Source: an uncultured Actinomycetes bacterium (GTDB taxonomy: Bacteria > Actinomycetota > Actinomycetes > Nanopelagicales > Nanopelagicaceae). Taken from it: a stretch of DNA of 8,469 nt. A program made the translations under genes and the position numbers. The notes beneath the pieces are model-generated. The model saw only the letters and a list, made by a program, of their open reading frames with translations, searched no databases and had not been told where the DNA came from. Every line of letters starts with the position of its first letter. The stretch's first letter is position 1. Positions 1 through 6,300 of the stretch are shown here, one piece after another. The stretch covers positions 1 to 8,469 of the forward strand of contig CAIWXY010000074.1 in assembly GCA_903916775.1 (NCBI GenBank), written 5' to 3'.

Positions 1-632
1 ATTGCTTCGGCCTGCTCCTTCAAAAGCACATGTGGCATCACCGATGAGAACCAAGAGCCTGGACCAAAGGTAATCCATTGAGCTTCTGCAATCGCATCGA
101 GAGCTTCTCGTGTTGCCGCAGGATTCTCGGGTATCAGCCGAAGAGATTCAACTCGCCCTTTTGCAGTTGCAACTTCAACCTGTCCTCGCACAATTGTCCG
201 ACCATACGCTGTGTTAAAAGTGCCCTCGATATCTAGTGGCTGCAGTGACATTGGGAGTACACGACCAACAATGCGAAGCAACTTTCCAACTTGGGCAACA
301 CCGGCAACCGGATCGCCATCCTTATCCCAGAGCGCCATGAGCAAGAGATTGCCTAGTGGGTGTCCATCAAGTGGGCCATCGGTAGTAAATCTATATTGCA
401 AAAGCTCCGCCCAGCCTCGCCCCCAATCATCATCGCTGCAGAGTGCTGCCAACGCCATGCGCAGATCACCCGGCGGCATAAATGAAAATTCTTCCCGCAG
501 CCTCCCGCTAGATCCACCGTTATCTGCAACTGTCACAATTGCGGTCAGCTCACTTGTTAATCCACGAATTGCCTTGAGAGTGACAGCCAAACCATGTCCC
601 CCGCCTAAAGAGACAACGCGCGGTGCGCTCAC
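1..632 (-). CDS. yvcK: YvcK/CuvA family (CofD-like) protein, N-terminal part
   Basis: A partial gene running off the left edge; 210 codons are present of a family usually about 320-340 residues long. The start is GTG at 632-630, inside the rapZ stop (GTGA); translation gives VSAPRVVSLGGGHGLAVTLK. Family motifs are GGGHGL (10-15), TVADNGGSSGRLR (34-46), PPGDLR (53-58), HPLGNLLL (91-98) and the nucleotide-site motif GPGSWFSS (190-197). YvcK proteins share the fold of CofD, the 2-phospho-L-lactate transferase. They bind UDP-sugars in some species and are needed for normal growth and cell shape on gluconeogenic carbon sources (B. subtilis YvcK, mycobacterial CuvA). They are regulatory rather than proven enzymes. 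The rapZ-yvcK pair is conserved in Gram-positive bacteria and often precedes whiA. The usual ADDGG is ADNGG here (N38). Confidence 0.93.
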   Translation of the reverse strand, partial: MSAPRVVSLGGGHGLAVTLKAIRGLTSELTAIVTVADNGGSSGRLREEFSFMPPGDLRMALAALCSDDDWGRGWAELLQYRFTTDGPLDGHPLGNLLLMALWDKDGDPVAGVAQVGKLLRIVGRVLPMSLQPLDIEGTFNTAYGRTIVRGQVEVATAKGRVESLRLIPENPAATREALDAIAEAQWITFGPGSWFSSVMPHVLLKEQAEA

Positions 633-1501
633 AGTTCCCGACCAAGGTCGCGATGTATCGCAGAGGAAACAATTTTCTTCTCTCCGACTAACCCTTGAGC
701 ATTAAGCCGTGCTGAAAGTTCTTCCGCGATCGCTACAGAGCGATGCTTGCCACCAGTGCAGCCAATTGCGAGAGTCAGATATTTTCTGCCCTCTTGAAAG
801 AATCCAATTGCCATCGTTTCGAAGAGATTTTGATAACCGTTCAAAAAATCCTGCACATTCTGATTATTCAGTACTTTTTCGCTCACAGGTTTGTCTAAAC
901 CGGTGAGAGGACGCAATTCTGGAATCCAATGTGGATTTGCTATGAATCGACAATCCATCACAAGGTCTGCGTCAATCGGAATTCCATATTTGTATCCAAA
1001 TGAAAGTATGTTGACCCGAAGATCAGCCTTTGTGTCATCTCTGAACAGTGCAGCAACTTTCTGTTCCAACTGATGCACATTGAGCGCAGATGAGTCGATA
1101 ATGACATCGGCTACTGAGCGAACCTCGCGTAAGCGTTCTCGCTCTTTGGAAATTCCATCGACGATTCGCTCACTTCCTTGCAATGGGTGTGGACGCCTCG
1201 TAGATTCGAATCTACGAACAAGGACATCATCGGATGCATCAACAAAGAGGACCTTACGAGCAATTCCATGTTCAGCTATTTCACTTAGGGCGCTATTGAG
1301 ATTGCCGAAAAATTCACGTCCGCGCACATCGATCACAACTGCAATCTTGGGCGCTGTCACAGTCGAGATATCGCACAGAGTTGAGAGCATTGATGGAGGG
1401 AGGTTATCGACGACATACCAGCCCAAATCTTCCATTGCGTGCGCGACGGTCGATCGCCCCGCACCGCTCATACCGGTGATGACTACTACTTCGCTGCTCA
1501 T
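629..1501 (-). CDS. rapZ: RapZ/YvcJ family nucleotide-binding protein
   Basis: The 290-residue protein matches the RapZ (YvcJ, formerly UPF0042) family in length and motifs. It has an N-terminal P-loop GMSGAGRS (10-17), then DLGWYVVDNLPP (25-36), VIDVRG (56-61), RRFESTRRPHPL (96-107), SFGYKYGIPIDADLVMDCRF (167-186), and the C-terminal GCTGGKHRSV (247-256) with HRDLGRE near the end. In E. coli RapZ senses glucosamine-6-phosphate and guides decay of the GlmZ small RNA. B. subtilis YvcJ is a nucleotide hydrolase linked to competence. The actinobacterial role is not settled, so no RNA role is claimed here. The P-loop Lys is Arg (R16), as I recall it also is in Streptomyces homologues. The gene follows uvrC by 24 nt, and its TGA stop overlaps the yvcK GTG start. 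Confidence 0.93.
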   Translation of the reverse strand: MSSEVVVITGMSGAGRSTVAHAMEDLGWYVVDNLPPSMLSTLCDISTVTAPKIAVVIDVRGREFFGNLNSALSEIAEHGIARKVLFVDASDDVLVRRFESTRRPHPLQGSERIVDGISKERERLREVRSVADVIIDSSALNVHQLEQKVAALFRDDTKADLRVNILSFGYKYGIPIDADLVMDCRFIANPHWIPELRPLTGLDKPVSEKVLNNQNVQDFLNGYQNLFETMAIGFFQEGRKYLTLAIGCTGGKHRSVAIAEELSARLNAQGLVGEKKIVSSAIHRDLGREL

Positions 1502-1525
1502 GGGAATAAGCCTAGCTAGAAAATC
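1502..1525. other. uvrC-rapZ intergenic gap (24 bp)
   Basis: This is the only gap between genes in the window. It contains the 8-bp palindrome CTAGCTAG (1512-1519) and, on the coding strand, only a weak purine stretch (AGG about 9-10 nt before the rapZ ATG). It has no room for a normal promoter or a terminator hairpin with a U-tract, so transcription most likely reads through from uvrC into rapZ. A promoter inside the uvrC 3' end cannot be excluded. Confidence 0.6.
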
Positions 1526-3460
1526 TCAGCGTGTAAGGATCTCGCCCGTACCAACATCTACCGCAACATCTACCGCAACATCTACCGCAGCCTCTGGCGC
1601 AGGTCGAAGCGCCAACTCAATCGTGGCCGCAGTCTTCTCGCCGATTCCGGGAACTGCAGCAATCTCTGCCAAGGTCGCTTTGCGAATAGCGCCGACCGAG
1701 CCGAAGCGATCGAGGAGGGCACGTCTGCGGACTTCTCCCAGCATCGGAATTTCGTCCAAGAGAGATTCGAGCATGACGGCCGAACGCTTGGAGCGATGAA
1801 AATTAATCGCAAATCTGTGCGCCTCATCGCGCACTCGCTGGAGAAGATAGAGACCCTCGCTATGGCGCGCAAAAATCACTGGGTCTGGATCATTGGGAAT
1901 CCACACTTCCTCAAGTCGCTTAGCCAGACCGACCAGCGGAATATCCTGGAGTCCAAGCTCAGTTAACGCCTTATATGCGGCCTTGACTTGTGGAGCTCCG
2001 CCATCGACCACGATGAGTTGGGGCGGATAAGCAAATTTTGCACGGCCACCACCGGCCATGGCCAATTCTGTCTTATCAATATCGCGCTCGGCTAAATATC
2101 GCTTCATTCGTCGAGTGATCACATGATGCATCGCACGAGTGTCATCGAACCCAGATTCGTCATCAATAGCAAAGCGACGATATTCAGATTTCTTTGGTTG
2201 GCCATCTTCGAAAACAACCATGGATGCAACCATATGTTTGCCCTGAATATTTGAGATGTCGAAGCACTCGATGCGAAGCGGCAGGGTTGGCAGCGAGAGA
2301 CCTTCGGCAATCTCTTCAAGTGCCTTGCCCACAACTGCACTGTCATTGGCTCGCTTACTGAGATATTGGATAAGTGCTTGATGAGCATTTCGTTTTACGG
2401 TCTGCATCATCTCGAATTTCTCACCTCGCTGTGGAACGGAGATGTGTACTGAGTGCCCGGCGACCTGCGCCAACCACTGCTCAAGAGCAGTGGTGTCGTT
2501 AGCTGCCCGATCGATGAGAATCTCAGATGGAATCTTGCTCTCGATATAGATCTTGGCAAGAGCCGCCTCGACGACATCTTCATCTTCTAACACATCTGCT
2601 AAATCTATAATCCATGCCCGGGAAGCGATGATACGACCAGCTCGAATAGAGAATAGAGATGCGGCAGCGTGCGTGAGTTCGGTATGAATGGCGATTAAGT
2701 CTGCCGAGAAATTATTATTGAGTGATACTTCTGTTAGTTCTGTGGTGGAAGTAAGCGCAGCCAGTTGATCACGTAGCTTTGCAGCCAATTCGAATTCCAG
2801 ATTCTCAGAAGCACGCTCCATATCGAGTTGAATAGACTCAGCGATATCAGTTGGGTTGCGATCCAGATAGGAGACCAGCTTCTTGGCCAGGTCCAGATGC
2901 TCCTCTTTGGAAATCCAACCCACGCACGGTGCGGCGCATTTGCCGATGTCGCCTAGCAAGCATTGACGCTTGGTGCTGACAGCGCGATTGAAGTTAGGTT
3001 GGGAGCAAGCCCGAATCGGAAATATCTTCTGCAAGACATCCACAGTGCCACGAAGCGCCCATGTGTGAGTAAAGGGGCCGAAATATCGATTTCCCTTAAT
3101 ATGTTTGCTGCGCGATACAAATAACCGTGGATATTCCTCGCTCAGCGAGACGGCAAGGTATGGATAGGTTTTATCATCCTTAAATTGAATATTAAATTGT
3201 GGATTCTCCGATTTAATCCACGTGAATTCCAGCGCTAGGGCTTCAATCTCGCTACCGACAATCGTCCAATCCACACGCACTGCAGTGTGAACCATGCGAT
3301 ACGTCTTAGCCGCTAGGTTGCTACCAAAATACGAATTGAGTCGATTCTTGAGATTCTTCGCCTTGCCGACATAAATAACTCGATCTTTTGCGTCATAGAA
3401 ACGATAGACGCCTGGATCGGTAGGTATATCTTTCGGGCGATAGTCCGCTGGATTGGACAT
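1526..3460 (-). CDS. uvrC: Excinuclease ABC subunit C (UvrC), dual-incision nuclease
   Basis: UvrC cuts the damaged strand on both sides of the lesion in the UvrB-DNA complex. The 644-residue protein has all the family domains. The GIY-YIG nuclease (about 14-92; 3' incision) shows PGVY (Y19), IYVGKAKNLKNR (29-40; Y30, K33, R40) and a likely catalytic E78. A Cys cluster follows (C152, C167, C175, C179), resembling the reported iron-sulfur ligands of E. coli UvrC. A UVR motif (about 205-236) contacts UvrB. The RNase H-like domain (5' incision) has ECFDISNIQG (D401), VVDGG (D486) and DEAHRF (H548). A tandem helix-hairpin-helix region (about 567-618) includes PGIGEK. After it comes an unusual low-complexity tail with three AVDV units, encoded by a DNA repeat, ending in GTGEILTR. 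The start shares one base with the uvrA stop. Confidence 0.98.
   Translation of the reverse strand: MSNPADYRPKDIPTDPGVYRFYDAKDRVIYVGKAKNLKNRLNSYFGSNLAAKTYRMVHTAVRVDWTIVGSEIEALALEFTWIKSENPQFNIQFKDDKTYPYLAVSLSEEYPRLFVSRSKHIKGNRYFGPFTHTWALRGTVDVLQKIFPIRACSQPNFNRAVSTKRQCLLGDIGKCAAPCVGWISKEEHLDLAKKLVSYLDRNPTDIAESIQLDMERASENLEFELAAKLRDQLAALTSTTELTEVSLNNNFSADLIAIHTELTHAAASLFSIRAGRIIASRAWIIDLADVLEDEDVVEAALAKIYIESKIPSEILIDRAANDTTALEQWLAQVAGHSVHISVPQRGEKFEMMQTVKRNAHQALIQYLSKRANDSAVVGKALEEIAEGLSLPTLPLRIECFDISNIQGKHMVASMVVFEDGQPKKSEYRRFAIDDESGFDDTRAMHHVITRRMKRYLAERDIDKTELAMAGGGRAKFAYPPQLIVVDGGAPQVKAAYKALTELGLQDIPLVGLAKRLEEVWIPNDPDPVIFARHSEGLYLLQRVRDEAHRFAINFHRSKRSAVMLESLLDEIPMLGEVRRRALLDRFGSVGAIRKATLAEIAAVPGIGEKTAATIELALRPAPEAAVDVAVDVAVDVGTGEILTR
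1552..1587. repeat. 12-bp tandem repeat, three perfect copies, in the uvrC 3' end
   Basis: The plus strand reads CAACATCTACCG three times without a mismatch (1552-1563, 1564-1575, 1576-1587), followed by a divergent CAGCCTCT. On the coding strand it gives the tetrapeptide AVDV repeated three times, at residues 625-636 of UvrC, between the helix-hairpin-helix region and the last eight residues. The unit is a multiple of three, so copy-number changes by strand slippage would lengthen or shorten the tail without a frameshift. Confidence 0.95.
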
Positions 3461-6300
3461 TACTTCAATACTTCCGCCAAGAATTTTCCGGTATAGCTCG
3501 CGGCCACCTTTGCAACAGCTTCAGGAGTTCCCTCAGCGATCACAGTTCCGCCTCCAGAACCTCCCTCGGGACCCATATCAATAATCCAGTCGGCAGATTT
3601 GATGACATCTAAATTGTGCTCAATGACCACAACAGTATTTCCTGAATCCACCAGACGATTGAGAACAAGGAGAAGCTTGCGGGTATCCTCGAAGTGCAGA
3701 CCAGTTGTTGGTTCATCGAGAACATAGATTGTGCGACCAGTTGAACGCCTTTGAAGTTCGGTAGCGAGTTTCACACGCTGTGCCTCTCCCCCAGAAAGAG
3801 TTGGGGCGGATTGTCCTAGGCGAACATAACCAAGTCCCACGTCGACCAGAGTTTTTAGATAGCGAGAAATCGCAGGAACAGATTCGAAAAACCCAAGAGC
3901 TTCCTCGATTGGCATATCGAGTACTTCTGAAATGGTCTTACCTTTGTAATGAACTTCCAATGTTTCACGGTTGTATCGAGCACCATGACATACCTCGCAT
4001 GGCACGTACACGTCTGGTAAGAAGTTCATTTCGATCGTGATGGTTCCATCACCAGCACAATTCTCACATCGTCCGCCTTTGACGTTAAAGGAGAAACGTC
4101 CTTGCTGGTAGCCGCGGATCTTGGCTTCGGTTGTCTCGGCAAATAAGGCACGTACCTTGTCGAATACTCCCGTGTATGTTGCTGGGTTTGATCGTGGCGT
4201 GCGTCCGATAGGCGACTGATCGACGTGCACGACCTTGTCGAGAAGATCGATTCCTGTGATTGTGCGATGACGGCCTGGCACGATTCGAGCCCCATTGAGC
4301 TTATTGGCCAGCACCGAATACAAGATGTCATTGACCAGGGTTGATTTTCCAGAGCCACTAACGCCCGTGACTGCGACAAATACACCCAGCGGGAAATTGA
4401 CGTTGATATTCTTCAGATTGTTCTCTTTGGCTTCTTTAACGACAAGCTGCCTCTTTGGGTCTAGCGCACGTCGCTGTTCTGGCATCGGGATAACCCTGCG
4501 TCCAGCCAAGTAATCTCCTGTGACTGAATCCTTGGCCGCTAATAGCGCCTGGTAATCACCTGAAGAGACTACGTGCCCACCGTGCTCGCCCGCGCCTGGA
4601 CCAATATCTACGATCCAGTCGGCAACGCGAATTGTGTCTTCATCATGTTCGACAACGATCAGGGTGTTCCCGAGGTCACGGAGTCTTGTTAAGGTTTCAA
4701 TCAAACGTCGATTATCTCGTTGGTGCAATCCGATACTTGGCTCATCTAGAACATAGAGGACGCCCGTGAGCCCAGAACCAATTTGAGTTGCTAAGCGAAT
4801 GCGCTGGGCTTCTCCGCCAGAGAGAGTGGCAGCTGGTCGCTCAAGAGAAAGATAATCTAGGCCGACGTCGAGCAAGAATCCCATGCGTGCGTGTACTTCT
4901 TTGAGTACGCGATCAGCGATCTTCTTTTCGCGCGCATTGAGTGAAATTTTCTTCAAGAAGGTGGCGCAATCAGCGATAGAGAGCTCACAAATCTCCCAGA
5001 TATTTTTGCCGCCTAACGTTACTGCCAGAACTTCTGGCTTTAAGCGCGCGCCTTTGCATGCAGGGCAAGGTGTCTCGCGCATGTACGCCTCATACTTTTC
5101 GCGACTGAAATCAGAGTCAGTCTCGGAGTGTTTGCGCTCGATGAATCCAAGAACACCTTCAAAACCCGTGGCGTAATTACGTACACGACCGTATCTATTC
5201 TTATATTTGACCTGAACTTCATAGTCAGAGCCATGTAACACTGCTTCACGAGCTTTGGCAGATAACTTTGACCAAGGTTTATCCATCGAGAAATTGAGTT
5301 CATCTGCCAGGCCTTGTAATAAACGCCCAAAGTATTCTGCGGAATGTCCGCCAGCCCATGGTGCAATAGCGCCCTCACTAAGCGAAAGCGAATCATCCGG
5401 AACAACGAGCTCTGGATCCACCTCTAGGCGGGTTCCGATACCTGTGCACTCAGGGCAGGCACCAAAAGGCGAGTTGAAGGAGAATGATCGTGGCTCCATC
5501 TCCTCGAACGAGAGCCCGCAATCGTGACAAGCCATGTGCTCGCTAAAAGTCCTCTGCTTTTCTGGATCAGTATCTTTGAGATCCACGAAGTCCAGAATCA
5601 CTAATCCGCTAGCCAACTTGAGCGCGGTTTCGATGGAATCTGTGATGCGAGACTTTGATTCTTTCTTGGCAGCCAATCGATCGACAACGACTTCGATTGT
5701 GTGCTTCTCTTGCTTCTTAAGCTTTGGAACTTCGGTGAGTGAGTAAACAACACCATCAACTCGTACACGTGAGAAACCCTGGGTCGTAAAGTCGGTGAAG
5801 AGATCAAGAAACTCACCTTTGCGCTCTCTGACTACCGGAGCAAGGACTTGGAATCTGACCCCCTCCTCCATATCGAGAATTTGATCGACAATATTCTGCG
5901 GGGTCTGACGCGCAATCGGCTTGCCACATTCAGGGCAATGTGGGCGTCCAGCTCTAGCAAAAAGTAATCGGAGGTAGTCATAGACCTCGGTAATTGTTCC
6001 TACGGTTGATCGTGGGTTTCGATTGGTGGATTTCTGATCGATAGAGACTGCAGGTGAGAGCCCCTCGATGAAATCCACATCTGGCTTATCCATCTGTCCA
6101 AGAAATTGTCTGGCGTAAGCAGACAGAGACTCGACATAGCGACGTTGGCCCTCAGCAAATATTGTGTCAAAAGCCAAGGAGGACTTACCCGAGCCTGAAA
6201 GACCGGTGAAAACGATCAGTGAGTTGCGAGGGAGATCGAGTGATACATCCTTGAGATTATGCTCGCGAGCTCCTCTAATAATTAGCCGATCTGTACTCAT
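3460..6300 (-). CDS. uvrA: Excinuclease ABC subunit A (UvrA), damage-recognition ATPase
   Basis: UvrA is a dimeric ABC-type ATPase that scans DNA for distortions and hands it to UvrB. The 946-residue protein has the expected two ATPase modules. Module 1 has Walker A GLSGSGKS (33-40), signature LSGGEAQR (493-500), Walker B LYVLDEP (515-521) and the switch His in EHD (551-553). Module 2 has Walker A GVSGSGKS (646-653), signature LSGGEAQR (835-842), Walker B IYVLDEP (858-864) and EHN (894-896). Zinc-module Cys pairs are at C122/C125, C258/C261 with C282/C285, C412/C415, and C745/C748 with C768/C771. The length is typical, with no long C-terminal extension. The ATG lies in the uvrB stop (ATGA), and the TAA stop shares one base with the uvrC ATG (TAATG). 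Nothing essential is missing. Confidence 0.98.
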   Translation of the reverse strand: MSTDRLIIRGAREHNLKDVSLDLPRNSLIVFTGLSGSGKSSLAFDTIFAEGQRRYVESLSAYARQFLGQMDKPDVDFIEGLSPAVSIDQKSTNRNPRSTVGTITEVYDYLRLLFARAGRPHCPECGKPIARQTPQNIVDQILDMEEGVRFQVLAPVVRERKGEFLDLFTDFTTQGFSRVRVDGVVYSLTEVPKLKKQEKHTIEVVVDRLAAKKESKSRITDSIETALKLASGLVILDFVDLKDTDPEKQRTFSEHMACHDCGLSFEEMEPRSFSFNSPFGACPECTGIGTRLEVDPELVVPDDSLSLSEGAIAPWAGGHSAEYFGRLLQGLADELNFSMDKPWSKLSAKAREAVLHGSDYEVQVKYKNRYGRVRNYATGFEGVLGFIERKHSETDSDFSREKYEAYMRETPCPACKGARLKPEVLAVTLGGKNIWEICELSIADCATFLKKISLNAREKKIADRVLKEVHARMGFLLDVGLDYLSLERPAATLSGGEAQRIRLATQIGSGLTGVLYVLDEPSIGLHQRDNRRLIETLTRLRDLGNTLIVVEHDEDTIRVADWIVDIGPGAGEHGGHVVSSGDYQALLAAKDSVTGDYLAGRRVIPMPEQRRALDPKRQLVVKEAKENNLKNINVNFPLGVFVAVTGVSGSGKSTLVNDILYSVLANKLNGARIVPGRHRTITGIDLLDKVVHVDQSPIGRTPRSNPATYTGVFDKVRALFAETTEAKIRGYQQGRFSFNVKGGRCENCAGDGTITIEMNFLPDVYVPCEVCHGARYNRETLEVHYKGKTISEVLDMPIEEALGFFESVPAISRYLKTLVDVGLGYVRLGQSAPTLSGGEAQRVKLATELQRRSTGRTIYVLDEPTTGLHFEDTRKLLLVLNRLVDSGNTVVVIEHNLDVIKSADWIIDMGPEGGSGGGTVIAEGTPEAVAKVAASYTGKFLAEVLK

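Noticed and set aside
211..705. Plus-strand open frame of 164 codons
   Set aside because: It is antisense to yvcK and the end of rapZ, both of which show strong family motifs; it has no domain, and its Pro/Ser-rich composition is typical of a shadow frame.
1512..1519. CTAGCTAG palindrome in the uvrC-rapZ gap, considered as an operator or terminator stem
   Set aside because: Eight bases without a loop or a U-tract are too little to call, and such short palindromes arise by chance.
1080..1799. Plus-strand open frame of 239 codons across the rapZ/uvrC junction, Ser/Thr/Arg rich
   Set aside because: It lies antisense to two well-conserved genes, has shadow-type composition (codon complement of the real frames, with the 12-bp repeat read as TSTATSTATST), and shows no recognisable domain or ribosome site.
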